Shown in pieces: positions 1-16,645 of a stretch of DNA of 64,000 bases. This DNA is from Oryzias latipes. Its lineage: Eukaryota > Chordata > Actinopteri > Beloniformes > Adrianichthyidae. The position numbers and the translations under genes are program-made. Every line of letters starts with the position of its first letter. Position 1 is the first letter of the stretch. The stretch is from positions 26,364,293-26,428,292 of the forward strand of contig NC_019868.2 in assembly GCF_002234675.1 (NCBI RefSeq), read 5' to 3'. The notes under the pieces were generated by a model that ran no database searches, was not told the DNA's origin, and saw only the letters and a program-made list of their open reading frames with translations.

Positions 1-343
1 AGATATAAATTTAACCGTTAGACCCTTTTCCTCAGACTAGATGGCGCCATCGTGTGTAAAGTTATTTCCGGTTCAGCGGTCCAGACAGGTAAAGCAGAGA
101 ACTAAATGCTGTTTAACACAATTTTACATAAGCAATAAAAAGGTAACCTTAACAATTATAACGGAAAATGTTCACAATATTTAGTTCATAAATGCCCTAC
201 CTAACTAATCTGTTTTCCTCTCTTAGATCGTTCACAAAACACAAATTTCTGATGTCCTCCAATTTTGGAGGTTCTATTGAAAATATCAACCTTTTATTTG
301 GAGCAGATTTTATTCTGGTGGGTTCTATTTTGTTCCATGACCG

Positions 344-572
344 GGATTTGGGCCGCCGAGGGACTGCCACCCAAACCACACTGGGCAGAGGCCCCGGGGA
401 AGACCCAGGACACGCCGGAGAGTCTACGTCTCTCGGCTGGCCTGGGAACGCCTCGGGGACCCCCCGGAGAAGCTGGAGGAAGTGGCCGGGAGAGGGAAGT
501 CTGGGCATCTTTGCTTAGATTACTGCCCCCGCGACCCGGTCCTGGATAAGCGGAGGAAGATGGATAGATGGG
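344..572 (+). repeat. 3' tail of a fish non-LTR retroelement (LINE/SINE-like)
   Basis: A GC-rich block in AT-rich surroundings reads through a gaagacccaggacacgc-type segment and ends in a ggataagcggaggaagatgg motif followed by short GATG/GATAGATG tandem units. This arrangement of a body plus a short tandem 3' tail is what I associate with 5'-truncated retroelements that are very common in fish genomes. The family name was not confirmed. The ORFs overlapping it on both strands have no recognisable product. Confidence 0.55.
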
Positions 573-1020
573 TTCTATTTAGGTTGATGGTATTCGCACG
601 TTAAGTGCAACTGAGACCAAAAACGGAAGGAAATTGGATGGAAACGGATGGAAAGGCAAACTGCTGCATCTCCAGCATTCCTTTTTTAATTGCTCACGCA
701 GCAAAAGCACAAGTGAAAAGATAATTACAAGTTTCTCCACATTTGACCCGACTCCCGGAGGAGCAGTGAGCTGCAGACACTCTGGATCCTTCCTCCAGGT
801 CCGTGCTGCCGCGAAGTTCGTGCTGGCCGTTACCTTTTTCATTCATTCACCGCACAAGAAAGCAATGCATCAGTGATCAGCTTCACTTTAATGTAAGACG
901 CTGAAATTGTCTTATTTTTGCTCTGTTTACAATGATTTTGTAAACAGCTCCTACAGCTCTACGTCTCATACCCAAAGCTAATGCTAGCATTAGCATCAAT
1001 TAGAGCAATTAGACCACGAG

Positions 1021-1195
1021 TAGCTGGGATAGGCTCCAGCAGCCCAGTGACCCCGAAAGGGACCAAATGGACAGATCGCTGTTCTGTTGCAGGGCCACAA
1101 TCACACACCCACACACTCACGTTCACACCTATAGGGACAATTGAGATAATTAACCTATGAAGCGTGTGTTTGGACGGTGGGAGGAAGTGAAAAGT
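1021..1195. repeat. Rearranged tRNA-derived SINE fragment
   Basis: The segment at 1088-1195, read on the minus strand, matches the interior of the SINE at 53003-53320: it has the same words cttcataggttaatt, taggtgtgaa and gtgtgtgattgtggccctgc. The adjoining 1021-1062 matches the 3' part of the same repeat (cccagtgaccccgaaag) but on the plus strand. The two parts therefore lie in opposite orientation, which points to an inversion or two independent truncated insertions. Confidence 0.65.
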
Positions 1196-1766
1196 GTCTA
1201 TTGAAGACTATTTATTTTGTTACCCATAATTCCCTCCTGGTCCCCTAAATGTGTCCCTTAGGGGGAAAAGACTTGATTCAAAATGTAAAAGTAATTTAAT
1301 AAAATGAAAATTTAAAACACACAATGACAAATTTCCTGTTATTTTCAAAGATCAGTCAGAATTTGATCACATATGTAATAAAAAATATATTATAAGGGAA
1401 GTTAACATTTTTGTGATTAGAAGTATTTTTTTAGATCATTTATTTTCTGGATAAAACATTTCCTTTAGATCAAATTCAGTGCTTCAATTTTTATTATTTT
1501 TATTATTTTGTTGACTAAATTGTTTCAGTGTCCTTCATCAGGAGGCGGAGCTAAAATATTTTATATTGGTGGGGGCTGGGGGCTCTGTGAGGGTGACACG
1601 TTAATTTCGTGCTTTTTTATTTCAAATTGCCCTTTTTGCAATAATTATAGAAGCTTGTAGTGATGATTTCTTGTTCTTTGTCAATAATATTACTAATGAA
1701 GGCAGGGGCGGGGCTACAGGGGGCTCCGCCCCGCCTTCATCTATAACTCCAACTTCTCCCTGACAG

Positions 1767-7615
<5,849 letters not shown>

Positions 7616-7673
7616 CATCCACAGGATGATGGTGGGATCTGCTGCCGCCTTAGTTAAAGACACTCAAACTCCC

Positions 7674-7679
7674 ATTAAA
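7674..7679 (+). terminator. sting1: Likely STING1 poly(A) signal (ATTAAA)
   Basis: The common variant hexamer lies 59 bases after the stop codon and is followed by a T/GT-rich stretch (about 7693-7717), the usual layout of a cleavage site. It would give a very short 3' UTR of under 100 bases. A canonical AATAAA was not seen closer to the stop. Confidence 0.55.
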
Positions 7680-8373
7680 GATACGCTCACATCTTTTCTT
7701 GGAGTATTTGTTTTTCCATATTTTCTACAGGAGCCAAAAAATGCCTAATGAAGAATTAAAAAAAACACATAGAAGTCACTCCGGAGTAGAAGTTCCACTT
7801 CTGGGAGAAAAGTACAACACTTCTGAACAAATCCGCCATGTCCGGCACAAAGCTGGTTTCACACCGAACGCCATTCCCGTTTTCATCTTTATTTGATAGT
7901 CAATCCCAGCAAGAAGGGCCAAGGGGACCCCAGATGGTTAAAATGTGGGCCCCGAATGGGTTTGTCTGAAGATTCCATGTGTTTTCCCACACAGAATTAC
8001 ATGGTCACTCAGTGGCCTGTCTCACTACGCTAGCCAGACGCCCGGTAGACGACCGAGCTGTCCACCTGGTGGCCTAGCATCCCTGCGGCGCTAGCCGACA
8101 GTCTGGTGGACAGCACCGAGTGCCCTCTTAGGGCAATGTGGGCAAACACAGGTGGGGCCACCATGGAAACTGCGGACAAATCCATTCGGGGCCCAAATTT
8201 TCTGCCCACTTTTTGACCATCTGGGGCCCACTTGGCCTTGCTGGCTGGGTTTGCTTGTCCAAAAATGCGTTCATGAGCTCCTGTCGTGTGTGGGAGTACA
8301 AGTGACTGGCCGAATCGCTTCCCTACCCCAACATTTACCCTCCAACCGGAGAGAAATGTAAAAAAGAAATAGT

Positions 8374-8813
8374 GGCTGTGTCCCAATTCCAGCCCTAATA
8401 CCTAACTACTAAAAAACGATAAAGAGCGGGAATGTGTAGTGCCCTGGATTTTAAAGCAATTCACCATGCTCACTACTTTTTTATTTCTTATTGTTTAAAC
8501 GGCGAATATGACGATTTATGAATCCACTGTCTTCTGAAGATAGAAACGTTGATGGTTTAGTAAAACAAATACATTAAAATACTGTTTTTGGCAAGAATTG
8601 TTCCAACGCCAATGTCCAATGTCTTGTTTTTTTGTTTTTTTTTTCTCAGATGCTACTTTACATGTCAATTTGATTGTGGTCTATATTCGCCGATCTAGTG
8701 AGCATCGACGCACACTGGTTTTTCACAGAGACTTCTGGGAAATTTCCAGTGCACTCAAGGGCACAAGAAAAGTACACTAAATACTGCGTAGTGAAGGAAT
8801 TCCAACACAACCA
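8374..8813. repeat. MITE-like element, family A copy 1
   Basis: The ends are imperfect inverted repeats: ggctgtgtcccaattcc at the left and the reverse complement of ggttgtgttggaattcc at the right. Interior words (gtgccctggat, ctatattcgccgatctagtgagcatcgacg, agacttctgggaaattt) recur in the diverged copy at 21355-21672. It is non-coding and about 440 bp long, consistent with a non-autonomous DNA transposon. Confidence 0.75.
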
Positions 8814-9028
8814 GTGTCTTTGAAGATGTCATCAATGGTCGCCGGTCGTCTACGTTAGCGCGTAGCTGCCAGATAACAGTAGTTTTATAACTTTCAAATC
8901 TCATTACTGACGTCTTAATGTAAATGTTGTGCCTCAGAGCGCATCCAGGTGCAGAAATGTATTCTTCCTCCACACCACAGCGTGCTGTGGATCCCCCCCG
9001 CCCAGCGTTAAATCGCCGTGGTTTCCCC

Positions 9029-9246
9029 TTAACCCTTGTGCTGTCCTAGGCACTTGGGATATACACTTGGGAGTTGGGTCATCTAGACCCACTAGACAGT
9101 GTTCTGAACCTTTTTTCTTCAATGTTTTGTGATCTTCACTGGTGTCCATGGATTACATGAAATCTTTCCACCTTTATCCACCTTTGTCATGGTAGGGAGA
9201 ACACCTCAATGTAAGGGGGGGTCACCTAAGATAGCACAAGGGTTAA
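9029..9246. mobile_element. TTAA-flanked MITE
   Basis: The element lies between two TTAA tetranucleotides. Its ends are AACCCTTGTGCTGTC at the left and the inverse GATAGCACAAGGGTT at the right, so terminal inverted repeats and a TTAA target are both visible. A diverged inverted copy is at 6353-6542. TTAA targets are typical of piggyBac-like and some other superfamilies; which one applies here is not shown. Confidence 0.8.
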
Positions 9247-9774
9247 AGGTGACGCTGTGCAGAATTTTTAACACTGAAAACCAATGTCAAACAGTCTACA
9301 GGTAGCATTATTTTTTTATCTACATTTTTTTGTTCATTCACTTGTATTTTTTTTCAACGAGTTTTGTACAAAAACTGTTCATATTAGATCATCTAAGAGA
9401 GATTTCTGATTCACCGCTGAGCCTAAAAAGAAAGAAAAAAAATGCAGATTCATGTTTTGTAGGACTAACGGAAGGATCGTCACTGATTTACGTTTAATAA
9501 ACGTGTCGTCTGTGAGGATGAGACACTCGTGTGGAGATTTTATGAGCCCAAGGTTTGTCCTCCTTTACAGGACAGGAGGGTTCATGAGGAACTCAGGACC
9601 TCACTGCCTTTGTCCTCCAGAATGTGGATGAAAAAAAATGTTCTTCTTGCAAGAATTTCCCAACAATATGTTTAAATTAAAAAAAAACAAGATTTAGCAG
9701 CTGTTGTTTTATTTAAAGGTTACTAAAGCTTCACAGGAACCTATGAAATAATGTAAAAAAATGATCAGGGTGAT

Positions 9775-9793
9775 GGGGGGGGGGGGGGGGGGG
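9775..9793 (+). repeat. Poly(G) run, 19 bp
   Basis: An uninterrupted run of 19 G. Such tracts can form G-quadruplexes and are often unstable in length between assemblies. Confidence 0.95.
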
Positions 9794-11503
9794 ACTGGAC
9801 GTCCAGCATAAATTCAGTGGATTGTTTTTTGGATGCAGTCACAAGACGGCTGGCTGTCCTTTGCCTACATGCCTCACGCACACACTCCTCCTCATGACGG
9901 CTGCAACCCCCCCCCCCCGACGGGTTGCGTCAGACGAGCTCTCCGCCTGCACGTCCTCCTCGAGGATGAGGGGAGGAGGAGGAAGAGGAGGACAGAGTGA
10001 TCTGATCCACGGAACGAACAGAATGTCACTGAACATCACCAAAACAAACCTCCTCTTCCTCAGAGAGGAGAACCGCAGCTTCAGCAAACGATGCCAGAAT
10101 GTCCTTTCATATGTATATTTATATAAATACATATCCTATATAATGGACTGGATTAGTAAAGATGCTGCATTACTCATGATCTATGTTTGTTCCATATTTG
10201 ATGCATTGTTTCGGTCCAACATGTACTTTTTACGCTCAGTCGACCTAAACGTTTCATCAGGAAAAGTTCAATTCCATACATCAAAAACATTTTTGAGCCA
10301 CTAAAACTTTAGAATAAAGAAGAATTTACTTTTTAATCTTTAATTGTCAAACCAAATATTTAATGATTTGCCAAAACACATCAAGAGAGAATAGAAACAG
10401 CAACAAAAGGTTAAGTTAAAACTAAAAAGACTCAATTTTTAGCCCAAACACATCCATTTAAAACAAATTTTACACTTAAAAATAAAATAAAATAACATTG
10501 TTTTATAAAATTACACGTTTATCCACAGTTTTCCCCCCAAAATACATCCAATCCACCATGTTTAGGAAATCTAAATTAAGAAATAATTGAACTCCTTAGA
10601 CTCAATAAGGATGACAAATAATTAACACATTTATCGAGGATAAAGCAATTAAAGGCAAATTAAACATCACCATTCTCTGCTTTAAACTAAGTTTAGACAC
10701 TAAACAGGAAAAAATTCACAATGAGATGTACTTTCTTTTAAATATGAGTGAGGAAAAAGGGAAGAAATGGTGAATTTTTCACCTGTTTTTGGCAAAATCT
10801 CAACATTTGACCAAAATAAACACCTGAAGGCAGATCACATTTCATCCAGACCTTCAGCTGAACTACAGAGAAAGAAGAAAGTTCAAACCAGGAAAAACAG
10901 CAGAGGAAGAAGTTTACAAATATACCAACACATTAAAGATCGACCTCATAATGAAACGTTGTGTCTTATAGATAGATCGGACTCAAACGTCTGACACAAT
11001 TCACAGAAATTGATCATGACCAGAACAACAGCATCGTGATCAAAGCTCGCCTTCATCAGATTAGGATTGGAAGATGAAAGGCGACCTCGTGGTTGCAGAC
11101 GTGCCACGTTGAGGCTGTCAGGTGACTCCTGCAGGTCAGACCTGTTCCTCCGCGGCTCCACAACAGCATGTCGGAACGGTAACATGATCAGGTTTGTCTG
11201 AGAGCCAAAAGCAGGTGACCCAGGACAAAAATGCGTATGTTTCACTGCATCTCTCTGGTTGAACAGACTGACTGATGGATCCGTGTTGGACAGCCTGATG
11301 CTCTCATCTGGACATTTTCCTGGATTGAAGCGTCTGCTGAAGGCCGTCAGGTGTCATGCATGTACACGTCCTTTCAAATTGCTTTACATAAAAAAAAAAG
11401 ATTAACTATAAGTAAATAAAACAGTAAAACCATGAAAGAAAATTTACGGTCAGTTAAATCCTTTCAGCCGTCACACACGAAGAGCCGTTTTTGGTCTGGA
11501 CCA

Positions 11504-12008
11504 GTGACTGTATATGAGACCTGGACTGAGTGAGAGTGACGTCACCCACACAAAGCAAATCTCCAATCAAATGAAGTCGATTCAGTCGCCATTTTTTCCC
11601 CCCACAATATAGACGCCGCCATGTTAGAGCCAGACGACATCAGTGAGCAGCGATTGGTCCAAGTCAAAGTTTCTATGGCAACTACTCTCACCAATCAGAA
11701 GTGAGCTCGTCGGAAATCCAAACCCCCAACTTGAAAGCATGAGAGACCGCATGCTTTTATTGAGGCTTCCGATTGGTCAGTTTATGACTTGAATAACTTG
11801 CAGGAAAAAAAGAGGATTATCAAGAACATGTAAAAGAAAAAAGGTAGCAGAGTAAGAATGGATATTCTGACAAATAGAATGACCGAGTAAGAGCGTTTTA
11901 CTTCTCTATAGAAGTCTATTGGATTTTGGCCTCTTAATGCCAGCCAGTACTTCCTGTTTGGAATACCTGGAGGGAGGGGTCACTCAGTCCAGTTCTCAAA
12001 TACACATC
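11504..12008. mobile_element. MITE with ~28-bp terminal inverted repeats, family B
   Basis: The left end gtgactgtatatgagacctg plus gactgagtga is matched, reverse complemented and with few changes, by the right end at 11980-12008 (tcactcagtccagttctcaa atacacatc). About 505 bp, non-coding. The right half is repeated at about 21160-21350 (agaggattatcaag, tctatagaagtctatgggattttggc, tacttcctgt). Confidence 0.82.
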
Positions 12009-14910
12009 GGGTCAGAGTGAAGGTTTGTCTATCATCACCAAGGTGACTTTTTCTGGTTTGAGCTGCATGAAGCTGAGGAGATGCTCCTCCATGTTTGTGC
12101 CTCTGGCCATCAGCAGGTCTGTTCCTGAGCTTCAGTCTGAGCTGCTTCACGTGGACCTGGTGCTAAAAACGTGGACAGACTTAATCACAAACAGCACAGA
12201 CATGCTTTGTTTTTTTTATAGAAATGAAAGTCTAATCCGTGAGCGACAGGAAGGCCGTGCACAGACCTGAAGGCCGGTCTGATGTGGTCTCACTTCCTGC
12301 TTTCAGTCAGGTGTTCTGGAGGATCGGCAGCTGCTTTACAGCACCTTTACTGAATGTTCCAGTCATCTAATCTGGTGGAGATGTGCAGGCGAATAATCTC
12401 TCTGGGTTTAACAGAATCCCAGCAACCAGATTAACAGCTTGAAACTGAATCATCTGCATCAACAGAAATAAAACAAAATAACATTAAAAAAAAGAAACTT
12501 GCAAAAATATTCCACCTTTTCCAAGAATTCAAAACTACAGAATCACTTCACACTGTGATTCCCCTCTAGCTTCTGTGAAATCACACATCCTGCTTGGTGG
12601 CAACCAGCAGCTCGTCTGTGATTGGCTGTCGGCTGTGACGTCACAGTCAGGAGATTTCTCAGGTGAGTGACTCAGGTGTCTCCTGAGCAGTTCAGGATCC
12701 GCTTATACACAATGGCGTTAGGACAAACATGTATTTGTGGGACCTGTGTTCTACTCAACTATTATTATCATAAATCCTTAATATCAACAATAATGTTCCA
12801 AACTTCTGGACCAGAGATTTGGAACTCCAGAACTTTCAAGGTTTCAATGAAATATAACACATTTTCATGTCTTTTTATCATCTGAAATCAAACATTTAAC
12901 TGTTTTTTTTTGCTGTTTCTTTTGACATTTTAACAGCTGAGACGGTTTTTGTTCTTCATTCTGTTGCAGAAATGTCCAGAAACACAAACTGTACTGATCT
13001 CCTCATGTTGCTTCTAGGTTAGACGTTTAGTTTTGATTTTGAATCCCCGACGGTCCCTGAACATCTCAGGGTTTTCCCTCATGAAGCTGAAGGATGGTAC
13101 GGAAGAGAACACCACACTTCTCTCTGTACAAGTCACAAACTCCACAGATTGTAGAACCATAATACTTCCTCCTCCGTGCCTGACAAAGAAACGCATTTTT
13201 ATTTTTAGACAAACACATCTTTTTTTATTTAGTTTAGAGAAACCTTGACTATATCAAAAGTTGAACTCCATCAAATTCATCCCAGATGGAAAAAAAACTT
13301 TAAGTTAAATAAAATCAAAGGTAAAAAAGAAAAAGGTATTAAAGGAGTTCATCAGTCATGGAGCGGCTCCTGATAACATAATTAACCGTGACGCATCTCT
13401 GAGTATGAAGCAATACTTAGGAGGGGAAAAGATATTCCCCTGAAATTCCTGCAGGTGTGTTTGTGCCCCAACACTGAGTAAAGCAGGATTCACGCTGAAG
13501 CCACAAGCTCCAAGGAAACGCATCAAATCAAATATGAAAGTCCCTGCAGCCACAAAACTGAAAGGAACCTTTCACTGGTACAGTTCCTACGTCCTCGTCT
13601 TCCATGAATTTGTTTCTACAGATGATAATCCATCATATTCTTCTTTTTTTTTCATCTACATCCGAGCTTCTTGCAGATTAATGATTGACTTTAAAAAAAA
13701 AAAAAAAGCTTTCCAGACAGACAGTCATTTCTATTCAGTTGAGCACACATGACCTGCAGTGAGTCATAACCAGGTATATTTACATCTTCTACTCAGACGC
13801 GTTACTTTGGTTTCAAGTTTGTGACACAACAAAAAAAAAAAAAAAAGTTACTTAACCTAAACGATATATTTAAAATGTAATACAAACAGTTATGGTAAAA
13901 AGATGACAGAAATGTATTTGTTATAAGTGTTATAGATGAGTAAAAGGTGTACAGCATCCATTAAAAAAACATGACTGATCAAAACAACAGAGATGGAATT
14001 TTCCACCAACTGAAGCAGTTTAACATCAGAACAGCATCAAAGACAGTTTTGTAATAAGTGCCTTATTATTATGAACCATTGATTTATGTCTCTATATACA
14101 CATGTATATGCAAATATAATTTAAAATGATTAAATGAGGAAATTCTGACTTTTCAGAGTTGAAAAAAATACCAGAAAACTGGAGGAGTCTAAATACAAAT
14201 ATCAATGTCTTTAAACTCTAAACCCTCAAATCTTAAAATGAATCCCGTCACGCTATGTGTCACTAATTATACAATTTAATCCAGGACTCCAATTAATTTA
14301 GTATCATCTTGAATGGATAAAACACTGAGGAATATTTTCTATATATTGCCATGAAGGGGTTTTGACAATTAATACAAAAAGATGCCAGAATATCTCAGAA
14401 CAAACAAAAAGTCGCAATAATAAAAGTCAAATTTCTGAAAAACTGTTTTGAATTTAAGAGCTAAAGATAGGATTTTGAAGAATAAAGTTTAGAAATATTT
14501 TTGAAATCTGGACACAAAGTATAAAGTTTGGGATTAGAGTCAGAATTTTAAGTTTAAAGGTATAAATCTATTTAATAAAAGGTTTTGAGATTAAAGTTCA
14601 AATTCTAGGAAAACTATAAATATAAAAAGAGAGAGAATCTATAGTCATTGAAGGCCTGACAATTTGGGAAAAAACAAAAACAAATTTAGGTTTAAAATGA
14701 TGCTGAATATATTACATGGAGAATTACCACTGTTTTAAAATTATTTGTGTAAATTATAATTTAATAGTCTATTACTGCTTTTTCATTTTAAAACAACCTA
14801 CATTTTCATGTTAAAGTTGTCCGTTTATTGATTTCCTTTGTATTAAGAGCTGTTTTCCACAGAATCTGATCATACGTGACAAAACTCTTGTCCTGCAATT
14901 TGCCGGAGCG

Positions 14911-14988
14911 TTGCGTGATCCACAAAACAGGAAGTTTCTGGATTCCACTGGCCACGCCCCCACAGCTGACGCAACGTGCCGGTATAAA
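14911..14988 (+). promoter_or_regulatory. REDD-gene core promoter with TATA box and stress-type motifs
   Basis: A TATAAA box sits at 14983-14988, in good position for a start site near 15012. Just upstream are a GC box-like ccacgcccc (14952-14960), TGACGCAAC (14967-14975), which resembles the ATF4-C/EBP composite element, and ACGTGC (14974-14979), which has the HIF core. A further TTGCGTGAT at 14911-14919 is similar in inverse. REDD-family genes are known ATF4, HIF and p53 targets; binding here is inferred from words only. Confidence 0.6.
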
Positions 14989-15032
14989 GAGCCGTCCGCC
15001 GCGGCGCTGCGGCCACTCTGCTCGCTCGCTAC

Positions 15033-15158
15033 ATGGAGGAATCACGGACAGCGTACGCGGAGGAGACGCCGGAGAGAAACAAACCGGATTCAGGATGGTC
15101 TATAGCGCCGCTCTGCCTTTGGGGAACGCAGTGCCCGTTCTGTCAGAAGAAGTCATGA
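15033..15158 (+). promoter_or_regulatory. 41-codon upstream ORF overlapping the REDD start
   Basis: The first ATG downstream of the expected start site (15033) opens a 41-codon frame that stops with TGA at 15156-15158, 61 bases past the main ATG at 15095 and in another frame. Its context (tacATGG) is weak at -3, while the main ATG has a purine at -3 and G at +4. So leaky scanning would be needed to reach the main ORF. Such overlapping uORFs often repress translation until stress. Confidence 0.65.
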
Positions 15159-16020
15159 TCGGGAAATATTTCCCCCAGCTCGCCTCCCCTGGCCAAAGGT
15201 TAAACCCGAGCCGGCGGGGGAGCGTCGAGAGCTGCGACGAGCGAGACACCACCACCCCCGGTAAGTTTCTGGGTTGGCTTACCCCCCCCTATAGAAACTT
15301 AACCTCAAGTGTGTGTGGATGAAGTGAGTGAACTGCTGCTCTCATGTTTTAAAATGAATTTAAATTGTATCAGTTACATTTAAACGAAATAAATACGGAT
15401 CTATTTAATTTGGCGGATTAAGAAAGAGAAGCCTGATGCAACTAGTTGAGGGTTTGGATCAGCTGATTCCCAGCAGACCTGAAGTCACGTGATTTAACAC
15501 GTGATACATGTCATAATGGAACAAAAGCATCCTGGAACATCTCCATTTTAACCACTTTTTTTTCTTTTCCTTTACAGTTCCTAACCTGGAAGACGGCCTT
15601 GAGGACGAGCTGCGTCTTGTCCACCACGACGTGACCCGGCAGATGGAGCGCTGCTTGACTGAGGCCAAAGCCTCCGTCCTCAACTGTCAGGTTCTGCTTC
15701 TACCTCGTCACATGATCCCCAGAGTGACCAACGACGTGCTGCGGAGCTCCGTCGACGAGCCCTGCGGGCTCCGGGGGGCCTCCATCCAGCTCTACGTGGA
15801 AGGCAAAGACGGCCTGAAGTCGGCGGGGAGCATCTTCCCGGATCCCTCTGTCACCCCAACCTTCGAGCTGTCAGTGGTCTTCAGATTGGACAAAGGCGAC
15901 GGCTGGCCGCCGCTCAGGCACTTCTTTGACTCCAAGGTGCTGAAGCTGAGGCCGGAGTACAGACTGGTGAAGAGGAAGCTGTACTCGTCTGCCAGTCCTG
16001 TAGTTCATGACTTCAGCTAG
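15095..16020 (+). CDS. ddit4l: REDD family mTORC1 inhibitor, DDIT4L/DDIT4-like, 2 coding exons
   Basis: Exons 15095-15260 and 15578-16020 join in phase 1 to give 202 residues, close to human DDIT4L (193) and DDIT4 (232). The C-terminal half carries the family signature: DEPCGLRGA, then [14 protein letters not shown], and [10 protein letters not shown] near the end. REDD proteins act in the cytosol, relieving 14-3-3 inhibition of TSC2 and so shutting down mTORC1 under hypoxia, DNA damage or nutrient stress. DVLR before EPCGLRG and PTFEL resemble DDIT4L more than DDIT4, but the N-terminal 70 residues match neither well, so a fish-specific paralogue is possible. The symbol is therefore provisional. 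The start is supported by a good Kozak context and the short GC-rich leader. Its 3' end faces BRD8. Confidence 0.88.
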
Positions 16021-16206
16021 TGTAGGCGGGACGCTACACGTCTGACCTCTGTCATCCACTGGAGTTTCTGTTCTGAACCCTTTTTGTACTTAGTCTCTGA
16101 CTTTGAGCAGGTCCTCAAACATTTTCAAAGGCTGCAAAACTTGTTCCAGTATTGAGCAGGTCTCCTTAAAGAAGCACTTTGTTTTTTTAATTTATTGAAA
16201 TGTTGA

Positions 16207-16212
16207 AATAAA
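16207..16212 (+). terminator. Poly(A) signal of the REDD gene (AATAAA)
   Basis: Canonical AATAAA 187 bases after the stop codon, followed by a GT-rich stretch (gccgtgttgagtcgtgttcttttgg), the expected downstream element. Confidence 0.85.
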
Positions 16213-16298
16213 AGTGACGTCTTCATAACGCCGTGTTGAGTCGTGTTCTTTTGGAGTTTGCATTAGAAAAAGATGTGCAGTATTCTGTAAGATCAGAT

Positions 16299-16304
16299 TT
16301 TATT
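16299..16304 (-). terminator. brd8: Likely BRD8 poly(A) signal (AATAAA on minus strand)
   Basis: Plus-strand TTTATT reads AATAAA on the minus strand, about 340 bases past the BRD8 stop codon. It lies only about 90 bp from the poly(A) signal of the convergent REDD gene. Confidence 0.6.
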
Positions 16305-16645
16305 TAACAAAATGTACATGTGGAGTTCTCCAAACAGGTGTGAGGGTAACAAACGGTCGACTATTGCTAACATGTTTCCTAAGCTCCACAACTGAGGGAA
16401 AAGATCTCCAAGTCTTTCACTGGAGAAATGGTCGGCTGGCGTTTTCAAAGCCTCGTTCTTTCGAATTTAAACTGTCAGCTTTCCTTTGATCCAGACCATA
16501 CTTCCTCTTTTCTCCAGAGACTTTTGGAACAGGTGGTGCTGGATCTGTCCCGAAGGTTTAAAGAAAAACTGCATCCACCTGCGCCTGAATCCAGGTGCAG
16601 CCAGACCGCACCCAGGTCTGCTGAAAACATCCTACAACAAAGACA

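Larger units (their letters stand above)
1..1766. other. Repeat-rich sequence upstream of STING1 CDS
   Basis: No protein-coding exon was recognised here. The stretch holds the 3' tail of a fish retroelement (344-572), a rearranged SINE fragment (1021-1195), AT-rich sequence at 1260-1520, and a GC-box-like inverted repeat at about 1704-1738 (GGCGGGG ... CCCCGCC). The bases just before the STING1 ATG, a pyrimidine-rich run ending in ctgacag, look like a splice acceptor. So a non-coding 5' UTR exon of STING1 probably lies in this stretch or further upstream. I could not place it. Confidence 0.6.
7700..14940. other. Gene-poor interval between STING1 and the REDD gene
   Basis: About 7 kb with no exon I can support. 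It contains MITE-like repeats at 8374-8813, 9029-9246 and 11504-12008, a run of 19 G at 9775-9793, and AT-rich sequence at 13800-14800. ORFs of 160 aa (9822-10304, +) and 99 aa (10946-11245, -) were inspected and show no recognisable family. Short GC-richer blocks at about 10950-11350 and 12020-12300 are unexplained. Confidence 0.6.

Noticed and set aside
9822-10304. 160-aa plus-strand ORF and 97-aa minus-strand ORF
   Set aside because: No recognisable domain, poly(G)/poly(C)-type low complexity at one end and no supporting splice sites; overlapping frames on both strands are open by composition.
13014-13196. Second Tc1 transposase fragment (HGGGSIMV on the minus strand)
   Set aside because: Only eight or so residues fit, with no other Tc1 words around; too little to call.
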